Of a DNA stretch of 5,040 bases, positions 1 to 5,040 are shown piece by piece (the stretch's first letter is position 1; each line of letters begins with the position of its first letter). This DNA is from Faecalibacterium sp. UBA1360 (lineage in GTDB: Bacteria > Bacillota > Clostridia > Oscillospirales > Ruminococcaceae). The notes under the pieces were generated by a model. The model made no database searches. It had not been told where the DNA came from and saw only the letters and a list, made by a program, of their open reading frames with translations. The translations under genes and the position numbers were made by a program. Location: the NCBI GenBank assembly GCA_002306375.1, contig DBRU01000099.1, positions 8,237-13,276 on the forward strand, in the 5' to 3' direction.

Positions 1-348
1 CTTGTCGGTCATGACGCCTTTGGAAGTGGAGATGATCGCGGTGCCCAGGCCCTTCATGACCTTGGGCATATCCTCGCAGTTGGTATAGATACGCAGGCCG
101 GGCTTGGAAACGCGCTTGAGGCCCGCGATGACCGGCATACCGTTGTCCTGGTACTTCAGGGTCAGGGTGATGGTGCCCTGCTTGCTGTCCTCAGTGACCT
201 TCATACCCTTGATGTAGCCCTCATCAACCAGGATCTGGCAGATCGCCTTCTTCAGGTTGGAAGCAGGAACGTCCACGGAAGGGTGTTTGGCAGTGCTGGC
301 ATTGCGGATGCGGGTCAGCAGGTCCGCGATAGGATCGGTGATTTGCAT
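1..348 (-). CDS. rpsH: 30S ribosomal protein S8 (C-terminus cut by window edge)
   Basis: S8 is a primary 16S rRNA-binding protein that organises the central domain (helices 21 and 25). In E. coli it also represses the spc operon by binding its own mRNA. The first 116 codons are present, starting MQITDPIADLLTRIRNA, the family N-terminus. Further on come VDVPASNLKKAI (about 25-36), ILVDEGYIKG (39-48), KRVSKPGLRIY (78-88) and the start of the conserved C-terminal block GLGTAIISTSKGVMTDK (100-116). The frame runs open to position 1. A usual S8 of about 132 residues would lack only some 16 residues, so this is a window truncation and not a broken gene. The next expected gene, outside the window, is rplF (L6). 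Confidence 0.97.
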   Translation of the reverse strand, partial: MQITDPIADLLTRIRNASTAKHPSVDVPASNLKKAICQILVDEGYIKGMKVTEDSKQGTITLTLKYQDNGMPVIAGLKRVSKPGLRIYTNCEDMPKVMKGLGTAIISTSKGVMTDK

Positions 349-408
349 GCCACTAACCTCCTTAGGTTGTGTTAAAGATGTTGTTGTTACGTCTTTTCCT
401 GTCTCTGA
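349..408 (-). other. rpsN-rpsH intergenic gap
   Basis: These 60 bases make the largest untranslated stretch in the window. The first part (minus-strand sense) is A- and C-rich with no recognisable element. The last part carries the rpsH ribosome binding site. I see no terminator-like GC hairpin followed by a T run and no convincing promoter. Confidence 0.6.
357..363 (-). promoter_or_regulatory. Ribosome binding site of rpsH
   Basis: A perfect AAGGAGG lies eight bases before the rpsH ATG at 348. It is flanked by a four-base inverted repeat (AACC at 368-365 and GGTT at 358-355), which could form only a weak hairpin around it. Confidence 0.85.
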
Positions 409-594
409 TTACCAGGAAGCCTTCTTCACGCCGGGGATCTCGCCCTTGTAGGCCAGCTCGCGGAAGCAGATACGGCACACGCCGTACTTGCGCAGGTAAG
501 CATGGGGACGGCCGCAGATCTTGCAGCGGTTGTACGCGCGGGTGGAGAACTTGGCAGGACGCTGCTGCTTGATCTTCATAGAAGTTTTAGCCAT
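409..594 (-). CDS. rpsN: 30S ribosomal protein S14, zinc-binding type
   Basis: S14 is a late-binding protein of the 30S head near S3, S10 and S19. This is the short, zinc-containing form (often called type Z, rpsZ or rpsN1), 61 residues long, compared with about 89-101 for the zinc-free form. The four zinc ligands are Cys24 and Cys27 (CKIC) and Cys40 and Cys43 (CRIC), 12 residues apart, followed by FRELAYKGEIPGVKKASW, the family C-terminus. GGGGAGGAA at 611-603 provides the ribosome binding site. No zinc-free S14 copy is present in the window; many bacteria keep one elsewhere under zinc-repressor (Zur) control. After it comes a 60-base gap, the longest in the window. Confidence 0.98.
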   Translation of the reverse strand: MAKTSMKIKQQRPAKFSTRAYNRCKICGRPHAYLRKYGVCRICFRELAYKGEIPGVKKASW

Positions 595-614
595 TGGTTT
601 TGTTCCTCCCCTTC

Positions 615-1154
615 TCAGTTCGCGAACGGAGCGCCCAGAGCCTTCAACAGCTCCTTGGCTTCCTCATCGGTCTTGGCCGTGGTGACAAAGCAGATGTCCA
701 TGCCGCGGATGGCGTCGACCTTATCGAAGTCGATCTCCGGGAAGATGATCTGCTCTTTCAGGCCGAAGGCGTAGTTGCCGCGCCCGTCGAAGCTGTTGCC
801 GTTGATGCCGCGGAAGTCGCGCACGCGGGGCAGAGCCACGTTGAACAGGCGATCGACGAACTCGTACATACGCTCGCCGCGCAGGGTGACCTTGGCGCCG
901 ATGGGCATGCCCTGGCGCAGCTTGAAGTTGGCCACGCTCTTCTTGGCCTTGCACACGACGGCCTTCTGGCCGGTGATCTGGCCCAGGTCAGCCACGATGG
1001 CGTCGATGACCTTGGCGTTCTCTTTCGCCTCGCCGGCGGCCACGTTGATGATGACCTTGTCCAGCTTGGGGATCTGCATGACGCTCTTGTAGCCGAACTT
1101 CTTGTTCAGGGCCGGAGCGATCTCGTTGACATACTGTTCTTTCAAACGTGCCAT
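615..1154 (-). CDS. rplE: 50S ribosomal protein L5
   Basis: L5 binds 5S rRNA and helps dock the 5S particle into the central protuberance, where it also contacts the P-site tRNA and S13. The 179-residue product is family length. It starts MARLKEQYVNEIAPALNKKF, has the conserved QIPKLDKVIINVAAGEA (about 27-43), the region ITGQKAVVCKAKKSVANF (60-77) followed by LRQGMPIGAKVTLRG (79-93), LPRVRDFRGINGNSFDGRGN (about 108-127) and the closing GMDICFVTTAKTDEEAKELL. The stop is TGA, while most genes here use TAA. rpsN starts 20 bases later. No oddities. Confidence 0.98.
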   Translation of the reverse strand: MARLKEQYVNEIAPALNKKFGYKSVMQIPKLDKVIINVAAGEAKENAKVIDAIVADLGQITGQKAVVCKAKKSVANFKLRQGMPIGAKVTLRGERMYEFVDRLFNVALPRVRDFRGINGNSFDGRGNYAFGLKEQIIFPEIDFDKVDAIRGMDICFVTTAKTDEEAKELLKALGAPFAN

Positions 1155-1164
1155 GATTCAATCT

Positions 1165-1173
1165 CCTCCCTTA
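1165..1173 (-). promoter_or_regulatory. Ribosome binding site of rplE joined to the rplX stop codon
   Basis: The minus strand reads TAAGGGAGG, with the rplX stop directly followed by GGGAGG, ten bases before the rplE ATG at 1154. In E. coli the S8 repressor site lies at this junction; no comparable helix is obvious in the 16 bases here. Confidence 0.75.
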
Positions 1174-1485
1174 CAGTTCGGCGCCGCACTTGCGGCAGAT
1201 GCGGACGGTCTTGCCGTCCTTGACGCTATGACCCACGCGGGTGGCGTTGCCACACTTGGGGCACACCGGCATGACCTTGCAGGCGTAGATGGCGCCTTCG
1301 GCCTTCACGATGCCGCCCTGCTCGCCTTGGCGGCGGGGCTTGACATGCTTGGTGACCATGTTCAGGCCTTCGACAATGACCTTGCCCTCTTTGGGGGAGG
1401 TCTGCAGGACCTTGCCGGTCTTGCCCTTGTCCTTGCCGGAGATGATCATAACGTTGTCGCCGGTTTTAACATGAAGAGTATTCAT
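1171..1485 (-). CDS. rplX: 50S ribosomal protein L24, zinc-ribbon form
   Basis: L24 is an assembly-initiator protein that binds the 5' part of 23S rRNA and sits near the exit tunnel opening. The 104-residue product has the KOW motif near its N-terminus (KTGDNVMIISGKDKGKTGKV, about 7-26), then GLNMVTKHVKPRRQGEQGGI at about 40-59. The C-terminal part holds two CxxC pairs, at Cys75/Cys78 and Cys97/Cys100, in the pattern CPKCGN...CRKCGAEL, which I read as a zinc ribbon of a kind found in many but not all bacterial L24 proteins. A further Cys at 69 lies outside the pairs. Zinc binding is inferred from the cysteine spacing. rplE follows after 16 bases. Confidence 0.97.
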   Translation of the reverse strand: MNTLHVKTGDNVMIISGKDKGKTGKVLQTSPKEGKVIVEGLNMVTKHVKPRRQGEQGGIVKAEGAIYACKVMPVCPKCGNATRVGHSVKDGKTVRICRKCGAEL

Positions 1486-1495
1486 TCTATTAAAA

Positions 1496-1503
1496 CCTCC
1501 TTA
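1496..1503 (-). promoter_or_regulatory. Ribosome binding site of rplX overlapping the rplN stop codon
   Basis: The minus strand reads TAAGGAGG, so the rplN stop (1503-1501) overlaps a perfect AAGGAGG, ten bases before the rplX ATG at 1485. This is the same stop/Shine-Dalgarno fusion seen at the rplV-rpsC junction. Confidence 0.85.
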
Positions 1504-1869
1504 CAGCGATTCGGGAGCCAGGGACAGGATCTTGGTGTAGCCGGCCTCGCGCAGCTCGCGGGCGACAGGTCCAAAGATACGGGTGCCCTTGGGGCTCTTG
1601 TCGGCCATGACGATGACGGCGGCGTTCTCATCGAAACGGATGTAGGAGCCGTCGTCACGGCGCAGGCCGTGCTTGCTGCGGACGATGACAGCCTTGACCA
1701 CATCGCCCTTCTTGACGGTGCCGCCGGGGGCAGCCTTCTTGACGCTGCACACCACGACGTCGCCGATGTTGGCATATCTCTTGCGGGTACCGCCCAGTAC
1801 ACGGAAGCACATTAACTCCTTGGCACCGGTGTTGTCGGCAACTTTGAGATAAGTTTGCATCTGAACCAT
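1501..1869 (-). CDS. rplN: 50S ribosomal protein L14
   Basis: L14 binds 23S rRNA at the subunit interface, forms bridge B8 with 16S rRNA and is the docking site of the silencing factor RsfS. The 122-residue product is exactly family length. It begins MVQMQTYLKVADNTGAKE, has GGTRKRYANIGDVVV at about 26-40, and carries the L14 signature region from about residue 60 to 87, with the conserved DDGSYIRFDENAAV. It ends GYTKILSLAPESL, as usual. The start at the first Met matches the family (MIQxQT), and AAGGAGG at 1885-1879 lies nine bases upstream. In most bacteria L14 is the first gene of the spc part of the cluster; no separate promoter is evident in the short gap before it. Confidence 0.98.
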   Translation of the reverse strand: MVQMQTYLKVADNTGAKELMCFRVLGGTRKRYANIGDVVVCSVKKAAPGGTVKKGDVVKAVIVRSKHGLRRDDGSYIRFDENAAVIVMADKSPKGTRIFGPVARELREAGYTKILSLAPESL

Positions 1870-1902
1870 CTTTCAGGTCCTCCTTTCAAAGTACCAGGCT
1901 GA

Positions 1903-2157
1903 TTATTTCGCTTTCTCGATGATCTTGACCAGACGCCAGTTGACGTCCTTGGAGATCTTGCGGGTCTCCATGATCTCGACGCGGTCACCGATGCCGGCCT
2001 CGCCGTTTTCGTCATGGGCCTTGAATTTCTTGGTGCGCTTCATGATCTTTTTGTAGAGGGGGTGCTGAACGCTGTCCTTGACGGCGACAACGATGGTCTT
2101 GTCCATCTTGTCGGACACAACGACGCCCACACGGCTCTTGCGAAGATTACGTTCCAT
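1903..2157 (-). CDS. rpsQ: 30S ribosomal protein S17
   Basis: S17 is a primary 16S rRNA-binding protein of the 30S body, with an OB-fold. The 84-residue product matches the usual length. It begins MERNLRKSRVGVVVSDKMDKT, followed by HPLYKKIMKRTKKFKAHDE (about 32-50) and the conserved GIGDRVEIMETRKISKDVNWRLV (about 55-77). A GGGAGGG at 2170-2164, six bases before the ATG, is the ribosome binding site. The gap of 33 bases to rplN is the second largest in the window and holds little beyond the next ribosome binding site. Confidence 0.97.
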   Translation of the reverse strand: MERNLRKSRVGVVVSDKMDKTIVVAVKDSVQHPLYKKIMKRTKKFKAHDENGEAGIGDRVEIMETRKISKDVNWRLVKIIEKAK

Positions 2158-2172
2158 GTTTTACCCTCCCTC

Positions 2173-2370
2173 TTACGCGTTGTTCGCGTTCTTTTCCGCC
2201 ATGATGGTCATCACGCGGGCGATGTCCTTCTTGACGGTCTCGATGCGCAGCGGGTTTTCCAGCTGGTTGATGGCGTGCTGAAAGCGCAGGTTGAACAGTT
2301 CGGCTTTCAGATCCTTGAGCTGCTTGGCCAGCTCAACATCGGTCATTTCGCGCAGTTCAGTGGCTTTCAT
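2173..2370 (-). CDS. rpmC: 50S ribosomal protein L29
   Basis: L29 is a small helical protein on the outer surface of the 50S subunit near the exit tunnel, next to L23. The 65-residue product has the family layout of two antiparallel helices: MKATELREMTDVELAKQLKD, then the conserved ELFNLRFQHAINQLENPLRI at about residues 24-43, then a second helix with VKKDIARVMTIM. It ends in a short Asn/Ala-rich tail. Its ATG overlaps the rplP stop in an ATGA, and the Shine-Dalgarno within rplP supports this start. rpsQ follows after 15 bases. Confidence 0.97.
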   Translation of the reverse strand: MKATELREMTDVELAKQLKDLKAELFNLRFQHAINQLENPLRIETVKKDIARVMTIMAEKNANNA

Positions 2371-2807
2371 TCAGCGTCGCCCTCCTTCACAGTGTCGATT
2401 TCTTCGCGCTTGACGAACTTGCAGCGCACCGGCAGCTTGTGAGAGGCCAGGCGCAGGGATTCACGCGCGGTCGCCTCGTCAACATCAGCGATCTCGAACA
2501 GGATGCGGCCGGGCTTGACCACGGCCACCCAGTATTCGGGGCTGCCTTTGCCGGAGCCCATGCGGGTGCCGGCGGGCTTTTCGGTGACAGGCTTGTCGGG
2601 GAAGATCTTGATCCAGACCTTGCCGCCGCGCTTGATATAACGGGTCATGGCAACACGGGCGGCCTCGATCTGATTGGAAGTGATCCACGCCGGCTCCAGA
2701 GCCATCAGGCCGTACTGGCCCTGATTGACCTTGTTGCCGCGCATGGCCTTACCGGTCATGCGGCCGCGCTGCACGCGGCGGTATTTAACACGTTTCGGCA
2801 GTAACAT
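2367..2807 (-). CDS. rplP: 50S ribosomal protein L16
   Basis: L16 binds 23S rRNA near the A-site and helps position aminoacyl-tRNA; it is a late-assembly 50S protein. The 146-residue product starts MLLPKRVKYRRVQRGRMTGK and carries the family blocks EPAWITSNQIEAAR (38-51), KVWIKIFPDKPVT (63-75) and KPAGTRMGSGKGSPEYWVAVV (about 77-97). The arginine at 82 corresponds to the Arg that is hydroxylated in E. coli L16 (by RoxA); whether this organism modifies it cannot be seen. The length is slightly above the E. coli 136 because of an acidic tail (TVKEGDAE). The start overlaps the rpsC stop by one base and the stop overlaps the rpmC start by four. Confidence 0.98.
   Translation of the reverse strand: MLLPKRVKYRRVQRGRMTGKAMRGNKVNQGQYGLMALEPAWITSNQIEAARVAMTRYIKRGGKVWIKIFPDKPVTEKPAGTRMGSGKGSPEYWVAVVKPGRILFEIADVDEATARESLRLASHKLPVRCKFVKREEIDTVKEGDAE
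2381..2387 (-). promoter_or_regulatory. Ribosome binding site of rpmC inside rplP
   Basis: A perfect AAGGAGG is encoded within the Lys-Glu-Gly codons of the L16 tail, ten bases before the rpmC ATG at 2370. Together with the ATGA start/stop overlap it points to coupled translation of L16 and L29. Confidence 0.85.
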
Positions 2808-3505
2808 TACTGTTTGCCTCCTTCCTTCTTGGCAGAGGTCTTGGCGCCCTTGAGGATCTCGCCTTTGTAGATCCAGACCTTGACGCCCACCTTGCCGTAG
2901 GTGGTGTTGGCCTCGGCGAAGCCGTAGTCGATGTCGGCACGCAGGGTCTGCAGGGGGATGGTGCCCTCGTGGTAGCTTTCGACACGGGCGATGTCCGCGC
3001 CGGCCAGACGGCCGGAGCAGGTCACCTTGATGCCCTTGGCGGGCACGCCGCCGCGGGGCTGCATGGCGTTGCGGATGGCCTGCTTCATGGCGCGGCGGAA
3101 GGCGATGCGGCGCTCCAGCTGGGAAGCCACATCCTCGGCCACCAGCTGAGCGGTGGTGGAGGTGCCCTTGACTTCGACGATGTTCAGGTTGACGTTCTTG
3201 CCGGTGAGCTTAGCCAGCTGCTTTTCCAGCTTGGCGCTCTCGGCGCCGCCCTTGCCGATAACGATGCCGGGCTTGGCGCAGTAGACGTTGACCTTCACGC
3301 GGGGAGCGCCGGTCTGGCTGTCCACGGTGCGCTCGATCTCGATCTTGGGCACGCCGGCGGAGTAGAGCTGCTTTTTCAGAGTGGTGCGGATCTTGTGATC
3401 CTCCACCAGGGCGTCGCCGAAGGCCTGCTTAGAGGTAAACCAGCGGCTGTCCCAATCCTTGATAACACCCACGCGCATGCCGTGGGGATTGACTTTCTGG
3501 CCCAT
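2807..3505 (-). CDS. rpsC: 30S ribosomal protein S3
   Basis: S3 lies on the solvent side of the 30S head, forms part of the mRNA entry channel with S4 and S5, and contributes to mRNA helicase activity. The 232-residue product begins MGQKVNPHGMRVGVI, the standard N-terminus. A type II KH RNA-binding domain follows, with its GxxG loop GKGG at residues 84-87. The C-terminal domain has GRLAGADIAR and then IPLQTLRADIDYGFAEA, which is well conserved, and ends in a lysine-rich tail. The wording of the C-terminal block resembles clostridial S3. The gene sits 12 bases after rplV. Its TAA shares its last A with the ATG of rplP, and its last codons encode the rplP ribosome binding site. Confidence 0.98.
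   Translation of the reverse strand: MGQKVNPHGMRVGVIKDWDSRWFTSKQAFGDALVEDHKIRTTLKKQLYSAGVPKIEIERTVDSQTGAPRVKVNVYCAKPGIVIGKGGAESAKLEKQLAKLTGKNVNLNIVEVKGTSTTAQLVAEDVASQLERRIAFRRAMKQAIRNAMQPRGGVPAKGIKVTCSGRLAGADIARVESYHEGTIPLQTLRADIDYGFAEANTTYGKVGVKVWIYKGEILKGAKTSAKKEGGKQ
2817..2823 (-). promoter_or_regulatory. Ribosome binding site of rplP inside rpsC
   Basis: A perfect AAGGAGG lies inside the codons for the Glu-Gly-Gly stretch near the end of S3, nine bases before the rplP ATG at 2807. It confirms that ATG as the L16 start despite the overlap with the rpsC stop codon. Confidence 0.85.
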
Positions 3506-3512
3506 TTGTTTA

Positions 3513-3520
3513 CCTCCTTA
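3513..3520 (-). promoter_or_regulatory. Ribosome binding site of rpsC overlapping the rplV stop codon
   Basis: The minus strand reads TAAGGAGG: the stop codon of rplV (3520-3518) shares its two A bases with a perfect AAGGAGG. Seven bases then separate it from the rpsC ATG at 3505, consistent with translational coupling. Confidence 0.85.
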
Positions 3521-3853
3521 CTCTTTCTCTTTCAGCACAACAGTCATGTGGCTGGTGCGCTTCAGGATACGGAACGCGCGGCCCTGGGCGCGGGGCATGA
3601 TACGCTTGAGCGTGGGGCCGGGGCAGACGTAGCATTCGGCAACATACAGGTTGTTGCGGTCCATGTTGAAGTTGTTTTCAGCATTGGCCGCGGCCGAGTT
3701 GACCAGCTTGAGAAGGGGCTCGCAGGCCGCCTTCGGGGTGTACTGCAAAATAGCCAGCGCTTCGTCCAGAGGCTTGTTGCGGATGAGATCCATCACGATC
3801 GAAACCTTACGCGGACTGATGCGGGCGTAACGGAGAATAGCCCGTGCTTCCAT
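3518..3853 (-). CDS. rplV: 50S ribosomal protein L22
   Basis: L22 binds all six domains of 23S rRNA, and its long beta-hairpin lines the narrow part of the peptide exit tunnel. The 111-residue product starts MEARAILRYARISPRKV, the expected N-terminus, with the helix containing LIRNKPLDEAL near residues 23-33. The hairpin is GPTLKRIMPRAQGRAFRI at about 79-96, followed by KRTSHMTVVL. Its length is typical and I see no insertion or deletion in the hairpin, the region where macrolide-resistance changes are known in other bacteria. The ATG at 3853 is preceded by a GGAGG at 3866-3862, eight bases away. The stop codon TAA is part of the rpsC ribosome binding site. Confidence 0.97.
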   Translation of the reverse strand: MEARAILRYARISPRKVSIVMDLIRNKPLDEALAILQYTPKAACEPLLKLVNSAAANAENNFNMDRNNLYVAECYVCPGPTLKRIMPRAQGRAFRILKRTSHMTVVLKEKE

Positions 3854-3870
3854 CTTATGCTCCTCCTCTC

Positions 3871-4146
3871 TTACTTACCGGTGGTCTTGCCGCCGGCGTG
3901 ACCCGAGAACTTGCGGGTCGGGGCGAACTCGCCCAGCTTGTGACCGACCATGTCTTCGGTGACGTAGACGGGCACGTGCTTGCGGCCGTCATGCACAGCG
4001 AAGGTGTGGCCGACGAACTCGGGGAAGATGGTGGAAGCGCGGCTCCAGGTCTTGACGACGCTCTTCTTGCCGCTCTCGTTCATGGCTTCGACTTTCTTCA
4101 TCAGCGAAGGCAGGACGTAAGGGCCTTTTTTGGTGCTGCGAGACAT
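3871..4146 (-). CDS. rpsS: 30S ribosomal protein S19
   Basis: S19 sits in the head of the 30S subunit, pairs with S13 and contacts the tRNA and the intersubunit bridge region. The 91-residue product is full length for the family (about 91-93). It begins MSRSTKKGPYV and carries the S19 signature VTEDMVGHKLGEFAPTR at about residues 62-78, followed by KFSGHAG. The tail is short and basic (GGKTTGK), as expected for a protein that extends into rRNA. It lies between rplB and rplV, its usual place, with 17 bases before the next start. Nothing is unusual about it. Confidence 0.98.
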   Translation of the reverse strand: MSRSTKKGPYVLPSLMKKVEAMNESGKKSVVKTWSRASTIFPEFVGHTFAVHDGRKHVPVYVTEDMVGHKLGEFAPTRKFSGHAGGKTTGK

Positions 4147-4155
4147 AGTACTTTA

Positions 4156-4164
4156 CCTCCCTTA
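4156..4164 (-). promoter_or_regulatory. Ribosome binding site of rpsS joined to the rplB stop codon
   Basis: The minus strand reads TAAGGGAGG, so the rplB stop codon (4164-4162) runs straight into the GGGAGG Shine-Dalgarno for rpsS. Nine bases separate it from the ATG at 4146. The arrangement suits re-initiation by ribosomes finishing L2. Confidence 0.8.
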
Positions 4165-4992
4165 ACCTTTGGCGCGCTTGACGATGAACTTGTCGGAGCG
4201 AGCGTGATGTTTGCGGGTCTTGAGGCCCAGAGCGGGCTTGCCCCACGGAGTGCGGGGGCTGCTGTGGCCCACCGGGGCGCGGCCTTCGCCGCCGCCGTGC
4301 GGGTGATCGCAGGGGTTCATGACGGTGCCGCGGCTGCCGGGGCGCACGCCCATGTGACGCTTGCGGCCGGCCTTGCCCAGGTTGACGTTCTCGTGGTCAA
4401 GGTTGGAAACGACGCCGATGGTCGCGATGCAGTTCAGGGGAACGTTGCGCATTTCGCCGGAGGGCAGACGCACCAGGGCGTAGCCGTTCTCTTTGGCCAT
4501 GAGCTGAGCCATGACGCCGGCGGAACGCACGAGCTGGCCGCCCTTGCCGGGGTACAGCTCGATGTTGTGGATCATGGTACCCACGGGGATGTTCTCAAAC
4601 GGCAGGGCGTTGCCCGGCTTGATGTCGGCGTGGGGGCCGGCCATGATCTTGTCGCCGACCTTCAGGCCGTCGGGAGCGAGGATGTAGTTCTTGACGCCGT
4701 CCTCGTACTCGATCAGGGCGATGAAGGCAGAGCGGTTGGGGTCGTACTCCAGGGTCATGACGGTGGCGGGCACATCGAACTTGTTGCGCTTGAAGTCGAT
4801 GACGCGGTACTTCACGCGGTTGCCGCCGCCGTGATGGCGCACGGTGATCTTGCCGGTGTTGTTGCGGCCGGCATGCTTTTTCTTGGGCTCCAGCAGGCTG
4901 CGCTCGGGCTCGACCTTGGACAACACGCTGTAATCGGTGACAGTCATGCCGCGGCGGCCGGGCGTAGTCGGCTTGTACTTTTTGATCGCCAT
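4162..4992 (-). CDS. rplB: 50S ribosomal protein L2
   Basis: L2 is a primary 23S rRNA-binding protein near the peptidyl transferase centre. It is needed for subunit association and peptide-bond formation. The 276-residue product matches the usual bacterial length of about 275. It starts MAIKKYKPTTPGRRG, and has the conserved RHHGGG near residues 52-57, the DFKRNK segment near 66-71, the LEYDPNRSA block near 81-89, GKGGQLVRSAG near 149-159, and the C-terminal DHPHGGGEGR block at 229-238. That last block includes the highly conserved histidine at 230 (His229 in E. coli). Residue 228 is Cys where many bacteria have Val; I recall this variant in Clostridia. The start at 4992 was chosen over an in-frame ATG at 5037 from the family N-terminus and the ribosome binding site. 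It is followed 15 bases later by rpsS. Confidence 0.98.
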   Translation of the reverse strand: MAIKKYKPTTPGRRGMTVTDYSVLSKVEPERSLLEPKKKHAGRNNTGKITVRHHGGGNRVKYRVIDFKRNKFDVPATVMTLEYDPNRSAFIALIEYEDGVKNYILAPDGLKVGDKIMAGPHADIKPGNALPFENIPVGTMIHNIELYPGKGGQLVRSAGVMAQLMAKENGYALVRLPSGEMRNVPLNCIATIGVVSNLDHENVNLGKAGRKRHMGVRPGSRGTVMNPCDHPHGGGEGRAPVGHSSPRTPWGKPALGLKTRKHHARSDKFIVKRAKG

Positions 4993-4998
4993 TGTGGT

Positions 4999-5006
4999 AC
5001 TCCTTT
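4999..5006 (-). promoter_or_regulatory. Ribosome binding site of rplB, fixing its start
   Basis: The minus strand reads AAAGGAGT here, six bases before the ATG at 4992. The reading frame stays open to an ATG at 5037, which would add 15 residues, but that upstream stretch does not look like L2 and the Shine-Dalgarno would then lie inside the gene. The site therefore supports the start at 4992. Confidence 0.8.
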
Positions 5007-5014
5007 TTAGTATC

Positions 5015-5040
5015 TTATGAATTTTTGTCGGGGTCATATC
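5015..5040 (-). CDS. rplW: Probable 3' end of the L23 ribosomal protein gene (partial)
   Basis: Only the last few codons fall in the window. One minus-strand frame reads Y-D-P-D-K-N-S and then a TAA stop at 5017-5015, which leaves 22 bases before the L2 start, a spacing like the other junctions here. L23 lies directly upstream of L2 in nearly all bacterial S10 operons, so this is the expected gene. L23 binds 23S rRNA at the polypeptide exit tunnel and docks trigger factor and SRP. The identity rests on context and not on recognisable protein sequence. Another frame has a TGA at 5036-5034, so the reading frame is itself uncertain. Confidence 0.5.

Noticed and set aside
1155..1170. An S8 autoregulatory site at the rplX-rplE junction, as in E. 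coli
   Set aside because: The 16-base gap is filled mostly by the ribosome binding site and spacer. I could not see a helix resembling the 16S rRNA S8 site, though parts inside the coding sequence cannot be excluded by eye.
594..1815. Plus-strand frames of 209 and 237 codons opposite rplE, rplX and rplN
   Set aside because: Antisense shadows with leucine/aspartate/histidine-rich composition produced by reverse-complementing biased codons; no recognisable domain.
2969..3901. A 310-codon plus-strand frame opposite rpsC and rplV
   Set aside because: Same cause: an antisense shadow of conserved ribosomal protein genes, with biased composition and no ribosome binding site of the strength seen for the real genes.
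4144..4164. Palindromic AGTACT just before the rpsS start, as a possible operator
   Set aside because: It is only a six-base palindrome within the spacer between ribosome binding site and start codon, a length expected by chance, and lies inside an operon where an operator is unlikely.
3844..5010. A 388-codon open frame on the plus strand opposite rplB, rpsS and part of rplV
   Set aside because: It lies antisense to strongly conserved genes and spans their intergenic gaps. Its translation is a low-complexity Ala/Gly/Val/His/Asp-rich string that resembles no protein I know. Such frames arise because codons whose complement is a stop (TTA, CTA, TCA) are rare in highly expressed G+C-rich genes.
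4993..5037. A 15-residue N-terminal extension of L2 from an upstream in-frame ATG
   Set aside because: The L2 family starts at MAIKKYKPT; the extension is not L2-like, would overlap the probable rplW end, and would place the Shine-Dalgarno inside the gene.

Overview
The window is a slice through the conserved S10-spc ribosomal protein supercluster of a bacterium. Every gene is on the minus strand, so transcription runs from position 5040 towards position 1. In that direction the order is: probable end of rplW (L23), rplB (L2), rpsS (S19), rplV (L22), rpsC (S3), rplP (L16), rpmC (L29), rpsQ (S17), rplN (L14), rplX (L24), rplE (L5), rpsN (S14, zinc-binding type), rpsH (S8, cut off by the window edge). 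This is the canonical bacterial gene order, with no insertion, loss or rearrangement.

The organism is most likely a moderately high-G+C member of the Firmicutes/Bacillota, probably in Clostridia and perhaps in the Faecalibacterium/Gemmiger/Oscillospiraceae neighbourhood. Supporting signs are strong AAGGAGG-type ribosome binding sites before nearly every gene, the short four-cysteine S14, a zinc-ribbon L24, and clostridial-looking sequence in S3, L16 and L2. The family-level placement comes from memory of protein sequences, not from a search.

Packing is tight. Gaps are 12 to 33 bases, except for a 60-base gap between rpsN and rpsH. rpsC/rplP overlap by one base and rplP/rpmC by four. Several Shine-Dalgarno sequences touch the stop codon of the preceding gene or lie inside its last codons, as expected for translationally coupled genes on one long transcript. 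I saw no internal promoter, terminator, RNA gene, repeat or mobile element.

The proteins assemble into both ribosomal subunits. L2, L22, L16, L29, L14, L24 and L5 belong to the 50S subunit, and S19, S3, S17, S14 and S8 to the 30S subunit. Clustering lets the cell make them in balanced amounts. I found no undescribed system here; the region is an ordinary, intact housekeeping operon.
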